64,000 nucleotides of DNA from Bradyrhizobium sp. LLZ17 (GTDB taxonomy: Bacteria; Pseudomonadota; Alphaproteobacteria; Rhizobiales; Xanthobacteraceae). Numbering within the stretch: position 1 is the first letter of the stretch; each line of letters begins with the position of its first letter. The stretch lies in the NCBI RefSeq assembly GCF_041200145.1, contig NZ_CP165734.1, positions 3,720,001 to 3,784,000 on the forward strand. Reading direction: 5' to 3'. The notes under the pieces were generated by a model, which did not search any database, was not told the origin of the DNA, and saw only the letters and a list, made by a program, of their open reading frames with translations. A program made the translations under genes and the position numbers. Positions 26,754 to 37,878 of this stretch are shown here, piece by piece.

Positions 26754-27497
26754 TCAGGGAAAGTGTATGCATCGCTTGAGCAAAACGGACGACCCGGCGG
26801 CCATCGTTGTTATCAACGGCAACATGTCTTCTACAGGCGGTTGGCGAGAACTCCGCCGGCAACCACGCCGCCCAATTTGTTTCGCGAGCGCCAGTACAGC
26901 CAGATCAGCCTCCACTTGGACCAAGGCCACAAGTGCATAGGAAACTGCGAACCACGCGATGTTATAGAGGTTGGCAGCGCCGAAGCCCGCGCCATAGAAG
27001 GCCCAAAACGCGACCCAGACAACGATACCAGACTGATATGCAGTCGAGAGCGCAAGGGCCTTACTGTACTGAAGATCGGGATAGGCGGTGTTGGATGGAA
27101 CGAGCCGCTTGGCGAGCGCCTGGATCGCAAACAGCGGCACCAGAAGCGTCGTGACATTCATACCATACTGCGGCAGGTCGGTCGGAACAAACAGGACGCC
27201 TTGCAGCAAGAGGCCGACCGCAAGACCAGAGGCAGCCGGTGCCGCGCCGAACAACAGGAACAGCGTCGATCCGAGGATGAAGTGCACCTCGGACACTCCA
27301 ACGGCGAAGTGCGGCAGGATCTCGAAAAACGTGAACACAAGCCCCGAAGCGGCGACGGCTCGCACAGCAAATGACAGGGCGCCCTGCTCGCGCATAGTTT
27401 CGACCACAAGCTTGGCGGCGAAGCAGCCCGTCGCAAGGCCTGTCGCGCAGCTCAACACGAGCTTGGCGCCTGTTACTATTCCCGGTTCGATATGCAT
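26754..27497 (-). CDS. cbiM: CbiM-type energy-coupling-factor permease for cobalt or nickel (247 aa)
   Basis: The conserved N-terminus MHIEPGIV (His2 metal ligand), six or so membrane helices and the ILPHFAVGVSEVHFILGST region mark CbiM. It stands alone, without cbiQ, cbiO or cbiN. Cobalt for cobalamin or nickel for hydrogenase/urease are both plausible in rhizobia. I found no B12-box or cobalamin riboswitch in the 300 bp upstream. Confidence 0.82.
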   Translation of the reverse strand: MHIEPGIVTGAKLVLSCATGLATGCFAAKLVVETMREQGALSFAVRAVAASGLVFTFFEILPHFAVGVSEVHFILGSTLFLLFGAAPAASGLAVGLLLQGVLFVPTDLPQYGMNVTTLLVPLFAIQALAKRLVPSNTAYPDLQYSKALALSTAYQSGIVVWVAFWAFYGAGFGAANLYNIAWFAVSYALVALVQVEADLAVLALAKQIGRRGCRRSSRQPPVEDMLPLITTMAAGSSVLLKRCIHFP

Positions 27498-28229
27498 GGT
27501 CTCAGGTCCTTGCTGCCGTTATACTCACGGCCTTGGTTCAAGAATTTGTCGGGCCGTCTTTTGGCCGAGGTTGGAAACGGCACTTCACCTTCCCCACCGT
27601 CGGTCAACCGGTCAACGTCCTGTCTTCCTATTGGGTGTGCACTGAGCCTTCGCTCGGCCTTCGATATTTCGATAGCAACAGCTATGCCAGCGCCGCCACC
27701 GCGCGGTTAAGGTTCTGATTTCGCCCTGAAACGTTCCGCGGCGCGCAACATTCGAGGTGTTCTGTAGCTGACAAGCTCTGGATGAAATCGAACACACATG
27801 GCGCCGTTGTCTTTGCTCAACCTGTGCCGTTTCGAACAATCATTCTCGCTCGCCCATTGAAGCGGAAATCCTCAGGCCGCTGGCGCGAAGCCACCGGTTC
27901 GGCATCAATCTTGCTCGACCTTGTTCGAGGACGGCGCCTCGAGCGCGGCCAAATGTTTGGCGGCTCATCGAATCGGAAAACCTCTCGTTGTCTTCAAGGC
28001 TTGCTGGGTCGTCCGGTGGACCTTGCGGCCAAGCACGCACTGGACATGGAAATAGCGACAATCCGTTCAAACTGTGGAGCCGGCATTTGCTGGACCGCAG
28101 CATCATCTCTCAGCGGCGCGCCGGGCAAATTCCGCTGCACCATCTGCCACGAAGTTCTGGACGTGTTTGACGGTCACGGGGGAACGCCTATCGCGTGGCA
28201 GTGGCGGCAAACCGGATGCTAAAGTGAAC
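27498..28229. other. About 0.7 kb without a supported gene
   Basis: A short plus frame (KFRCTICHEVLDVFDG near 28125-28175) resembles a small CxxC protein, but it lacks clear limits. Confidence 0.35.
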
Positions 28230-29063
28230 ATGGATCAACTTACGCCCGGTAAGCCTGCCGTGTCCGGAGAGACGGCGGCCGCCTCGATGCTGCGCGTTCG
28301 CGCAGTCATGCTGGGCGATCGTATCAACGCGTCGGCTCTCGAAATCGGAACGCTGGTGTCCTCGACGCCGATCGCTTGCCGCATACATGCGGGCCTTGTC
28401 GTGATCTTCCGCTATGGCGTTGTGGTGCTCATCGGGTTGTCGCCCTCGGAGGAAACCGCTCTGATCGATACCTTGAGGTCGGGGGTCATCGGTGAACTTA
28501 GCTGCTACGAGGAGGAGAGCGCACAGGTGCAGCTCTGCAAAGACCAGGGCGCGGAGGTCATCCTGCCGGGCGGTCGGATTTGTCTCAGCGAGTTTACCGA
28601 AGACCGGCTGCTGCTGATCGCCGATACGCTGGCCAAGAGCACGGCGCTGGAGCGAGATGAGCGCCGTGTCGCCGCAGTGTTCGACGTGATCGAACCCTTT
28701 GCACGTGAACTAGCCGAGCGCGGCCGGACGCCGCGGGGCCGCAAGGGCATTCTCCAACTGATCGGCAATGCGCTCCTGGTCCAGCAGCGCGTCGCGGGCC
28801 GCGTCGCCATTGCAGAAAAGCCCGACGCACTCTGGGACAAGCCGGAGCTCGAGCGGCTCTATTCGCGTCTGAAAGACGAGTACGAATTGAAGGAGCGTCT
28901 TGAGATGATCGAGCGCAAGCTGTCGGCCATCTCCGGAACAGCCAACGCACTGACGGACATCATCGACACCCGCCGGTCGCTGCGTCTGGAGTGGGTTATA
29001 GCCGTGCTGATCGTGATGGAAGTTGCGATCGGATGCTTTCAGATTATTGCGGTAGCTCACTGA
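28230..29063 (+). CDS. RMND1/YagE (DUF155) family membrane-anchored protein (277 aa)
   Basis: The DUF155 core (ASALEIGTLVSSTPI; VIFRYGVVVLIGLSPSEE; LSEFTEDRLLLIADTLAKST) is followed by a helical hairpin (ELERLYSRLKDEYELKERLE) and a single C-terminal membrane helix (LEWVIAVLIVMEVAIGCFQI). Eukaryotic relatives act in mitochondria; bacterial function is unclear. The ATG at 28230 starts where family similarity begins. Confidence 0.82.
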   Translation: MDQLTPGKPAVSGETAAASMLRVRAVMLGDRINASALEIGTLVSSTPIACRIHAGLVVIFRYGVVVLIGLSPSEETALIDTLRSGVIGELSCYEEESAQVQLCKDQGAEVILPGGRICLSEFTEDRLLLIADTLAKSTALERDERRVAAVFDVIEPFARELAERGRTPRGRKGILQLIGNALLVQQRVAGRVAIAEKPDALWDKPELERLYSRLKDEYELKERLEMIERKLSAISGTANALTDIIDTRRSLRLEWVIAVLIVMEVAIGCFQIIAVAH

Positions 29064-29882
29064 AGTGCGGCTACCCGCAGCACGCGAGGCGCCTTCGTGG
29101 GCTTGAGCGGGCTGACTAACCGATCAGACCGGCATTTGCGGGAGACGCGCCGTTCGGCCGCACTCAGCCGCGGGACTTCGGCCATGTCTTTGCCGTGTTC
29201 GCGCTCGCGAGGTAAATCCGGGTGCGGCTCGCGAACGGCGCAATAAACGAGGCGACTTCCGGCGCATTTCCCTGGTTGTCGAGCAAGGATATGGGTGCAT
29301 GGCATACGCGCGCCAAGCGTTTATGTCGACAGGGAAAGAAGACTCTTTTGCCCAATGTGCAGGGGACCGGCACTGAGCTGGTCTGCTATTCTCCATTCGA
29401 TCGCAGAATACTTTGCCGCGCTTCTCCCGCCGTTCGCCAGCGCGTACCCGCGACTACCGGAACAAGGACGCCGAGTTCGACCAAAGCGCCTCGATGAGTG
29501 GGGCGACGCCTTTCGCCGCTCTGGGTGCATCGCCGCGGCTCGGTGGACCTCTCCTGCCGTAATTTCCCTTTCTCGGGAATTAGGGAACAGTTCCATGAAC
29601 CGCAGCATTTTCAGCGCAAGGAGCGTGCTGCAACTGAAGATGAACCTCAGAAGTGCGGATCTCGTCCTCACCAACAGGGAAGTCGCCGAGCTTGGGACTG
29701 CGACCGGTTGTGCCTGCAATAGCGGCTCCGCGTCGACGATAAACGCCAAACGGATGAAAAGGACTGCGGCAGCCAATTTCGACGCGGTTTTGACCTCGCA
29801 AGCAGGCGCCGAGATTTCCTGATGTCCCCGATTCCGATTGGACGTTCCATCTAGAGGGACTTCCTCAAGGCGCTCTGGACAC
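29064..29882. other. About 0.8 kb without a supported gene
   Basis: Overlapping short frames only. Confidence 0.35.
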
Positions 29883-30413
29883 TCACGTGCCGCCGGCAGC
29901 TCCCCTTAAATCCGCTTCCGAACGGATCCCGGCATGGCGGTCCTTCGCTGGTTCGTTCAGCAGCCCGGCGAGCCGGAGGCCTTCAAGGACCCCTTCGAGC
30001 CGCTGTACGCGAACTATGGCGGCGAGCAGCGAAACGGCCTCCTGCCGATGGACGGTGAAGCGAATGTCGGGCGCTCGCTGAACCAAGACGTCCAGCAAGG
30101 TCGGAAGGTCACCAAGGTGGTGGCGTAAGGTCGAGACCACGTCACTCGCAAGATAGGTCGCCAAATCAGCTTTCGGCGGCGGATCAAAGTCCAACGCGAC
30201 CTCGGCGCGCTTCTCGATCGCTTGTCGTATCAACTCGGCCTGCCGTCTTGCATTGACCGAGAGCATGAACACTGCATCCGCGAGCTTCTCGCGCGGCAAG
30301 CTTCTCAGTTCGGCTATGCGGGCCTGGATGTCGTCAACCGAACCCTCACGGCGTGCCTGTGCTCGCCGCGCGTTGGCGGCTGCTTCGCTCTTTTGTACTC
30401 GAACCATCGTCAT
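29883..30413 (-). CDS. Hypothetical protein (176 aa)
   Basis: Not recognised. It is basic at the N-terminus and then mainly helical (ELRSLPREKLADAVFMLSVN; AAIVRVQRLEGVLEGLRLAG), with no membrane segment. GGAG lies 3 nt before the first ATG and 9 nt before the second (30407), so the latter may be the true start. Codon use and length support a real gene. Confidence 0.6.
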   Translation of the reverse strand: MTMVRVQKSEAAANARRAQARREGSVDDIQARIAELRSLPREKLADAVFMLSVNARRQAELIRQAIEKRAEVALDFDPPPKADLATYLASDVVSTLRHHLGDLPTLLDVLVQRAPDIRFTVHRQEAVSLLAAIVRVQRLEGVLEGLRLAGLLNEPAKDRHAGIRSEADLRGAAGGT

Positions 30414-30524
30414 ACTCTCCGCCTGACGATATATCCTGCCAATTCAGTCGAATGAAAGTGGAAAATGATGTGCTGCATGCGCGCAGCCCGGCTGACGAAC
30501 GCGGAACCGGCGGTCCCGAAGGAG

Positions 30525-30758
30525 TCAGAAGGAGCTAATTCGTGATCTGCTTTTGCTTGGTGGCTGCGAGATCTTGGCCTGGAGCACTGGAAAGCGCCGC
30601 TTCAGGTCCGCGGCACCGCTTTCGGCACCATGTCTCGTCTCGAACTCAGTGTTTATACAGCCGCTTCGATGGCAGCCACTGGTCGGGAGATCTCGCGCTG
30701 CATTCCGCAGGCCAAGGTCCATTTCCAAGAATTGGGTCCGGTATTGTTGCGGAGCCAC
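30525..30758 (-). CDS. Small protein, paralogue of 6316-6498
   Basis: Not recognised as a known family. FETRHGAESGAADLKRRFPV aligns with the ORF at 6316. The upstream limit is uncertain: the similarity starts around residue 28, so the true start may be internal or the 5' end may be damaged. Confidence 0.4.
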   Translation of the reverse strand: MAPQQYRTQFLEMDLGLRNAARDLPTSGCHRSGCINTEFETRHGAESGAADLKRRFPVLQAKISQPPSKSRSRISSF

Positions 30759-31061
30759 TCGTCTTTGATGAGATCGGTCGACCGGGCCTCGAACTCATCA
30801 TTCGACGCGAGCTGAGCAGTAGATTGCAAAGTGAGTTCGAATATAGACCGTTGGCATCAAGATTGCGGCTCTGCCCAGTCGTCCATGAAGAAGGCTGATT
30901 TGACGCTGAGTTCGTCAGAGGGCCGGGGGAGAGTGCTGTCAGGAACAGACCGCCGAGAGCCTGAGCCAGCGCATGAGGCGGCCAAGTTGTAGCCGGCGGC
31001 GGCGTTGACGGCGTCGCCGCGCCCCGCCGCATCTACCAAGGTCAGGCCGTCCCCTGAACTT
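30759..31061. other. Spacer downstream of fixX
   Basis: GC-rich inverted segments near 30990-31020 could act as a terminator for fixBCX. No gene is seen. Confidence 0.35.
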
Positions 31062-31358
31062 TCAACCAAACTTGAATAGGACGCCGTAACCGCCGCGCGG
31101 GTAACTCCACTCGATATCACCACTTTCTTCGCAGATCACCCGGCAGGTGCCGCACTCGATACATCCATCGACTGTCACCTCAACATGACCTTTATCGTTG
31201 AGCTCGTAGCACCGTGCAGGGCAGGCCTTCAGCATCGACAAGAGCCGCGAGGATGGCGTGGTGTGCGGACGCACCTTGATGTGGGCGCGGCCGGAATCAA
31301 CAAGATAACGGTTGTAGAATAGTTTGTCCTCGACACGTTGGGATGGGTCGCTCGGCAT
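31062..31358 (-). CDS. fixX: FixX ferredoxin-like protein (98 aa)
   Basis: [20 protein letters not shown], then [21 protein letters not shown] is the FixX Fe-S signature. FixABCX are electron-bifurcating flavoproteins that send electrons toward nitrogenase. It is the last gene of fixBCX, 39 bp after fixC. fixA is not in this window; in Bradyrhizobium it lies elsewhere. Confidence 0.95.
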   Translation of the reverse strand: MPSDPSQRVEDKLFYNRYLVDSGRAHIKVRPHTTPSSRLLSMLKACPARCYELNDKGHVEVTVDGCIECGTCRVICEESGDIEWSYPRGGYGVLFKFG

Positions 31359-31397
31359 TGTTTCTGGCTCCGTCGTATGCGTTGTCTTAGGTTTAGA

Positions 31398-32703
31398 TCA
31401 CCGCCAGGCCCGGGCAATGCGCAGGGCATCGCTAAACAGCCCAGTCCAAGACCGCGCCTTGATGAACGAGCTCAGCATCAGCTTCTCTTTCTCGAGCTTT
31501 GGTGTGCCGTCGACGCGCACATAATCCTGCATCGCCTTGGAGAAGAGCTGCGGATATGTGAGAAAGAAGTTCTGCGAGTGGGTATGCATCAGTGCCGGCA
31601 TATCCTTGTACTTCTTCAGGTCCTTGATCACGAAAGACTCAGTTAGCATTTTCTTGTAAAGTGAAAGGTTTTTGGCCGTCATCGGATCTTTTTCGCGATC
31701 TGACAAGGCAGATCGCTTCCGCCGCGATACGGCCCGACGTCATCGCCAAATTGGACCCCTCGCGATGGATGGCGTTGTTAAGCTGGGCGGCGTCTCCGAC
31801 GACCACCCAGCCCTCCCCGCAAAGCTGCGGGATTGCCCTGTACCCTCCTTCAGGGATCAAGTGCGCGGAATATTCCTTGACTTCCGAACCTTCGATGAGC
31901 GGCGCGACGGAGGGGTGACGCTTGAAACCTTCGAGCAGGCCGTAAGGCGTCTCGCCGGTACGCTGGAAGTCGGCAACAAGACAGCCAATACCGAGCGAGA
32001 TGCATTCCTTATTGGAATAGATGAAGCCCATACCAGTCATGCCGCGGGAGATGGTTCCGGCCGCTTCGATGACGAGCCCCTCGTCGCCTTTGAGATTGAA
32101 GCGAGCGTCGATTGTCTCGCGCGACAAAAAATGCATCTCCTTAACCGCGAGTGCGACCTTGTCCGGTTTCGGTCGCCCTCTTAAGCCCGCACTCGTCCCG
32201 AGCACTCCGTTCACCCCCTCGGCCAGCACGACGACATCTGCATGGATTTCACCCCCATCGCGGTCTGTGCGCACCCCGACGACCCTGCCATGGGAATCCT
32301 GGAGGAGCTCGGTCACCGTGGTCTCGCACAGCACCGTAGCGCCGGCCTCGCGGACCTTCTGCGAGAACCATTTATCGAACTGGGCGCGGATGATGGTGTA
32401 GCGGTTCGGCTTCTCCTCGTTGAAATCATCGGATCGATAGTGAATTCCGGTGTGCGAACGCTCGTCCACCATCCAGAAGCGTTGCTCGACGAGATGCCGC
32501 TCAAGCGGCGCATCTTCTCGGAAATTCGGGATCAGCTTCTCGAGCATATCGGCATAAAGGATGGCCCCTTGCACGTTCTTCGACCCGGAATACTCGCCGC
32601 GTTCCAGCTGCAGCACTTTCAGTCCCCGCTCGGCCATTGTAAGCGCCGCTGCGTTCCCGCCCATGCCAGCACCGACGACGATGGCGTCGAATCTTTTCCT
32701 CAA
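31398..32703 (-). pseudogene. fixC: FixC flavoprotein-quinone oxidoreductase, single-base frameshift
   Basis: The N-part has the FAD loop ([20 protein letters not shown]) and family sequence to [12 protein letters not shown]. There a run of five A (31689-31693 as T on the plus strand) shifts the frame. With four A the sequence continues [15 protein letters not shown] to ARAWR at 31398, giving a full 434-residue FixC. The second part is open in the other frame. It begins 15 bp after fixB. One homopolymer base decides whether the gene is intact, so sequencing error is a real possibility. Confidence 0.9.
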
Positions 32704-32718
32704 TCATAACAAGCTCCC

Positions 32719-33833
32719 CTAGCCAGCGATGCGGTCGTGTGAGTGCGGCGATAGCTGCGCGCGGAATGCAGAGGTCAATGCCGGCAACAGTCGAATGGCG
32801 TCGGTGACGATGCCGATATGGGCGAAGTCGAAGATCGGAGCGTTCTTGTCGGTGTTGATGGCAACGATGAGGTCGCTCCCCTCCACGCCGACGCGATGCT
32901 GGATAGCGCCGGAAATGCCGGCTGCGATATAGAGCTTTGGCCGGATGGTTTTCCCGGTCTGCCCGATTTGTCGGTCCGAGGTGGCCCAGCCCTTCTGGAC
33001 CAGCGGCCGCGAGCAGCCATATTCGGCGCCAAGCACGTCCGCGAGCTGGTGTACCAGTTGGAAATTTTCAGGCGATCCCAGACCGAGCCCTGCAGCGACG
33101 ACCACGTCGGCATAGGCAAGGTTGGACTTTGTAGAATCGCGGTCTGGCAGGAAGGACAGGACCTTTGTGACGATATCTTCTTCTACAAGCCCGAGCGGAT
33201 GCGAGATGACGCGCGAGACGGCGCCTGTCACGCGCTGGGGCATCGGCATCACGCGCGGACGGACGGTTGCCATCTGTGGACGATAGTTGAGGTGTAGATC
33301 GTGCACAACAGTGAGCCGCCAAACGTCGGCCGGGTCGCTGCAAGCGAGCCGTCGGCATCGACATCGAGCTCGGTACAGTCGGCAGTTAGGCCGGTGAGCA
33401 GTGTGGTGGCCACTGAGCCGGCGAGATCGCGGCCGAGTGTTGTTGCCCCCAGGAGTAGGATTTCCGGCTTGTAAGTGTTGACCAGCTCTGACAGGGCCTT
33501 GGTATAGGACTGGTTGCGATAATCGGCCAAGAGATTGTCCGCGACGATATAGGCGAGGTCGGCGCCGTAGCAGAAGGATTCGGCGATCGCCTGCTGCGTT
33601 GTCTCCCCGACCGGACCGATGACAACCGCGGCGAGGTCAACATTGAGCTTATCGGCGAGCCGGCGCCCGGCACCCATCAGCTCCCAGGAGACGGGGTGCA
33701 CAACCCCGCGTTCCTGCTCGATGAAGACCCAGACGTGCTTATACGCCCTAAATCGTTCGGGCAGCTCCCTCTTGGTCGCCGCGCGACCACCAGCCGCGGC
33801 CGGAGCTGCACTTTTCGGTGCGGTGCTCATCAT
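32719..33833 (-). pseudogene. fixB: FixB electron-transfer flavoprotein alpha subunit, single-base frameshift
   Basis: Residues to SLLCTIYT are in one frame and [17 protein letters not shown] to the stop at 32719 in another. One C missing from a C-run near 33291 (ACCTCAAC for ACC-CTC-AAC) would restore a 371-residue FixB with its FAD-binding C-domain ([18 protein letters not shown]). Start ATG 33833 follows GGGAG at 5 nt. Confidence 0.9.
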
Positions 33834-34535
33834 CTGTACTCCCATTCGCATTCAGTAGCGGCTGCGGAGCATGCTCCGCCTCCAGGTTGAAATTCGCGTT
33901 TGAAGATTGCTTCAGTTAAAAGTTGGGCCGGGTGCCCGCCGCCATTGTGTCAGCACCGCTTGGCAGCAGCGCGGGGTCGAGACACCCGTTGCTGGTTCTT
34001 TCCGGATGCGGCATTCTGGGGCGACCGTTTGGTTGCGGGCACTGGTAAGGCACCAACCGGGCCGGTCAGGCGTGCCGAGCGATTCGTCTTCCTCATTTTA
34101 GAGATGCAGCCGAGGTGCAACAGATCGAGAAGTTACGAGAGGCTCGGCTGGTACGATTGTCGACCGCGTGCTTGCCGTTGGAAACGCGATCCCATTGCTC
34201 CGAATGCCCTCGATTCTTGCCGATCACAGCGACACGTCCGCAACTCCGGGCGAGGACACGAGGGCCGGCGCCGCTCAAGGCGCCCGTTAACAGCGCCGCG
34301 CGGCCGGCGCTGTTGAGCAACGGCTCGCCCCGCGAAGCCTCCGCAAGGGATGGGCCAACGGGGGTGCACGGATCAAACGCACCTTTCAGCTCAGCCAGGT
34401 ATGCGACCATCGCTTTGGCGTCGCGACGCATTATGGTTCCGGCAGGCAGCGCGCGCGAACCTGCGCGGTGTCAAAAACAAAATCGATGCGGACCAAGATG
34501 TGCATGCGCTTCTCCAGACTAGCTGAGCATCAGTC
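33834..34535. other. Long leader region before fixB
   Basis: It lies between the sigma-54 promoter and fixB. An open minus frame at 34093-34431 (112 codons) has no recognised features and is not called as a gene. Confidence 0.4.
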
Positions 34536-34551
34536 AGCAATTGTCGTACCA
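34536..34551 (-). promoter_or_regulatory. Sigma-54 promoter, probably for fixBCX
   Basis: Minus strand TGGTACGACAATTGCT has GG and GC spaced by 10 nt. It is about 700 nt upstream of fixB, and no closer candidate was found. Confidence 0.65.
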
Positions 34552-34656
34552 ATTGCGCAAGCGATGAAAATTGACCGCTAATACAGAATCTTACTGAAGG
34601 AAATTGGATTGGCGGCCTCTCACGAGCATCGGACTATTCGATACCGTGCTGACCTG

Positions 34657-34672
34657 TGTCCGGAATGCGACA
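34657..34672. promoter_or_regulatory. NifA upstream activator site
   Basis: TGT-CCGGAATGCG-ACA matches TGT-N10-ACA, about 105 bp upstream of the -24 element. Confidence 0.65.
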
Positions 34673-34935
34673 AAAGACAGTCATCCCAAACTTGGTGCGC
34701 TTTCCTCGCCAAATTTGCGCTCCCCGCTGCCAGCGTACCATTGCAGCAGATAGGTGCGCACCGGCTTGGAACGATGGAAACAGCAAGGCTGAGTCGGGAT
34801 GGGTATTAAGCAGCCGAGCGTTGACGCTGCGGATCGGCGAGGCCGCAACTGCAACTTCGGTTTGAATTCAAAGCCATGCATGGCTGTCAGGCTCTCCGAA
34901 CCCTCACGATGCAGAGCCCGACATATAAACTCAAT

Positions 34936-35268
34936 TCACTCCAAGGAACCGAGCTGGACCAATGCTGGATGCTTTTTCGCTTGTGGTGCGGCCGCATCCT
35001 TCAGCACCTTGAATACGCGCTGTTCGATCGGGGAGGACGTGACGAAGTCCGCATAGGCGCGCTCAAGCGTGGCCTTGCAACGCGCGGCGATCTCAGGATC
35101 AGATGCACCGGTCAACTCCTCGCCTGCGAGATATTGACCCATGCGACGCAGGATGTGAAGCCGCGCCACATCGACGATTTTCGCATCGTACTCGACGCCG
35201 AGCAATGCAAAAAACTCCTCTGCGGCCGAGGCCTTGTTCAATCGCGCAAGGATCCCATCCGTCGTCAT
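34936..35268 (-). CDS. nifW: NifW nitrogenase-protective protein (110 aa)
   Basis: Full-length NifW (LARLNKASAAEEFFALLGVE, then FNxxRLHILRRMGQYL-like VARLHILRRMGQYLAGEEL). NifW helps protect or mature the MoFe protein. It lies between the nifV remnant and the fixB promoter, in the nifH-nifQ-nifW order typical of Bradyrhizobium. Confidence 0.93.
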   Translation of the reverse strand: MTTDGILARLNKASAAEEFFALLGVEYDAKIVDVARLHILRRMGQYLAGEELTGASDPEIAARCKATLERAYADFVTSSPIEQRVFKVLKDAAAPQAKKHPALVQLGSLE

Positions 35269-35319
35269 TTCTCAACCTCCATCTCGATCCGCGCCCAGCA
35301 ACGACCAGGCTGGAATGTT

Positions 35320-35929
35320 TCAACCCGATCGCGCGACGCGCGTGGCTGATTCGCTGTTGACGACCGAGCTCTCGGGAATTTCGCGCCAGATCGCCAACAC
35401 CGTTTCCTGCGCAAGACCTTGGTAGTCGATGGCAGTGCTTGCAGACGGGCGCGGGGATGGTCGCTTTGCTCGGCGCCGAAAGAAAGCTGCACGACAGCAG
35501 CAAGGTGATCGCGGCAAACCCTGAATGCTTGCAGATCACAATGCCGTGGGACGAGCAGCTCCGGGTCTAGCCCTTCGTAGGTGCGCCGGCTCCTTTAACA
35601 GCCCGTGGACGTGGATGCCGGATTCATCGGTAAAGACATGCTCGTCTCGCCTTGTTGAGCAGGATGGTACGGGACGCAGCGGCTGCAACGGCGACCGCCA
35701 CTTTTTCCAGTTCGGATAGCAGCACGCCGGTATCATCGCAACAGAGCTGTCTGAGTGCGACGGCAGCTTCCTTCAGCGGCGCATTGTCGGCTCCGCCAGG
35801 TATCAACTCGATTATCAGACGCCGCGTCGGCTCTAGGTGGGGTGCCCGCAAGCGCTTGCCCTGGCCTGTTTTCACCCCCAATGCGACAGGTGGCAGAAAG
35901 CTCGTCGGATATACCCGCAATGGCGCCAA
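35320..35929 (-). pseudogene. nifV: Remnant of homocitrate synthase nifV
   Basis: Pieces in different frames match the C-terminal half of homocitrate synthase: NAPLKEAAVALRQL, then LSELEKVAVAVAAAASRTI, EHVFTDESGIHVHGLLKEPA, and CKHSGFAAI, AIWREIPESSVVNSESATR. The VFTxESGIHVxGLLK and KHSG motifs are diagnostic. At least three frameshifts and loss of the N-terminal barrel show a dead gene. In symbiosis the legume can supply homocitrate, which fits relaxed selection. Confidence 0.82.
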
Positions 35930-35950
35930 GGAGGGGTATCAATAGTGAAC

Positions 35951-36658
35951 TCAGCCTCTCAAGCTTGGGACGGCTTGGACGGAGTCATCGAGACGACCCA
36001 GATGATCTCGCCGGCGTCCGGCCATCCGGCTCTCGCCGCTCTCTTCGCCGAAGCAAAGATCAAAGTCATTGCATTCCGTGCAGACCGGCGTGGTACACAT
36101 CACCAGACCGTCATCTTCGCATAGAATGCGATAGAAGAAGCGCTTCCAGCGCATGTTCTTCGTGTTGCGAGCCGCCAGCGGCCCGAAATGGCGCATCAGA
36201 AGGCGGGACAATTCGTCCCGCTTCCGTAGACCGAGATCCTCCCACAAGTGATTAGGCTCCATGGCGCGCCGCGCGATCATCGTCGCCAACCAGCCGCCGA
36301 CCTCGCCATAGGTGGAACGTTGCGCAAGTAGGAGGTCGCGCACCATATTTGTCTCGTCATCAGCCGGTAACGCGGACTGTTCGCGCCAGATACAGCTCCT
36401 GATCGGGCTGGATGGGAAGTATTGCACCAAAAGAGCATTGAGCTCCTGGTTGGTCAAGCCAGCCCGTTCGGGAAGTTGGCCGCCATCCATGGCGGATGCG
36501 GCGAGAACGCAAGCGAGCACATGCCGATCGAAATCGTCATTGTCGCTGATGTCAACTTCTGTTGGGTGGCGCCCGGTCAGAAGGCCGTAGAGCTTATTCA
36601 CATCGCGCTGCTCGGCGACGTGAGCTGCCGGCACGGAAGCTGAGATCGTATCGGCCAA
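35951..36658 (-). CDS. nifQ: NifQ, molybdenum donor for FeMo-cofactor (235 aa)
   Basis: NifQ core helices (HLWEDLGLRKRDELSRLLMR, then HF) and the C-terminal cluster motif C-x4-C-x2-C-x5-C (CTTPVCTECNDFDLC). NifQ carries a Mo-Fe-S unit to cofactor assembly. The likely start is TTG at 36658 with a weak ribosome-binding site, so translation may be coupled to nifH. It is co-directional with nifH, 71 bp downstream. Confidence 0.93.
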   Translation of the reverse strand: MADTISASVPAAHVAEQRDVNKLYGLLTGRHPTEVDISDNDDFDRHVLACVLAASAMDGGQLPERAGLTNQELNALLVQYFPSSPIRSCIWREQSALPADDETNMVRDLLLAQRSTYGEVGGWLATMIARRAMEPNHLWEDLGLRKRDELSRLLMRHFGPLAARNTKNMRWKRFFYRILCEDDGLVMCTTPVCTECNDFDLCFGEESGESRMAGRRRDHLGRLDDSVQAVPSLRG

Positions 36659-36694
36659 TTTCTTTGTCTGCCAATCATGAAGGGTGGACGATGT

Positions 36695-36723
36695 CGGCCT
36701 TCCCGGATCGAGAAGGCCGACAA
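36695..36723. other. Stem-loop between nifH and nifQ
   Basis: GTCGGCCTTC/GAAGGCCGAC is a perfect 10-bp stem with a 9-nt loop. No T-run follows, so it is more likely an mRNA-stabilising or attenuating hairpin after nifH than a full terminator. Confidence 0.6.
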
Positions 36724-36729
36724 CATGAA

Positions 36730-37745
<1,016 letters not shown>

Positions 37746-37777
37746 TCAGCCCTCACTCGTTGTTGCTGCATCCAGGT

Positions 37778-37793
37778 AGCAACTGGCGTGCCA
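37778..37793 (-). promoter_or_regulatory. Sigma-54 promoter of nifH
   Basis: Minus strand TGGCACGCCAGTTGCT matches the -24/-12 consensus fully. The leader to nifH is about 145 nt. Confidence 0.9.
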
Positions 37794-37862
37794 TTTCCTT
37801 CGCACCCGCATTAAGCCTCTGATCACCCTCAACTAACAGCGTGGCCTCGGACACCGGCGTGT

Positions 37863-37878
37863 TGTGGCGGACCGGACA
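37863..37878. promoter_or_regulatory. NifA site between nifH and ahpC promoters
   Basis: TGT-GGCGGACCGG-ACA. It lies 70 bp from the nifH -24 element and about 208 bp from the ahpC one. The site is symmetric, so it could serve both. Confidence 0.7.

Noticed and set aside
27498..27720. Cobalamin riboswitch before cbiM
   Set aside because: I found no B12-box-like core sequence or convincing fold.
31680..31700. Programmed ribosomal frameshift in fixC
   Set aside because: Restoring the frame needs skipping one base on an A-run, which does not match known +1 sites; an indel is simpler.
34093..34431. Minus frame of 112 codons before fixB
   Set aside because: No ribosome-binding site of quality and no recognised motif; left as leader.
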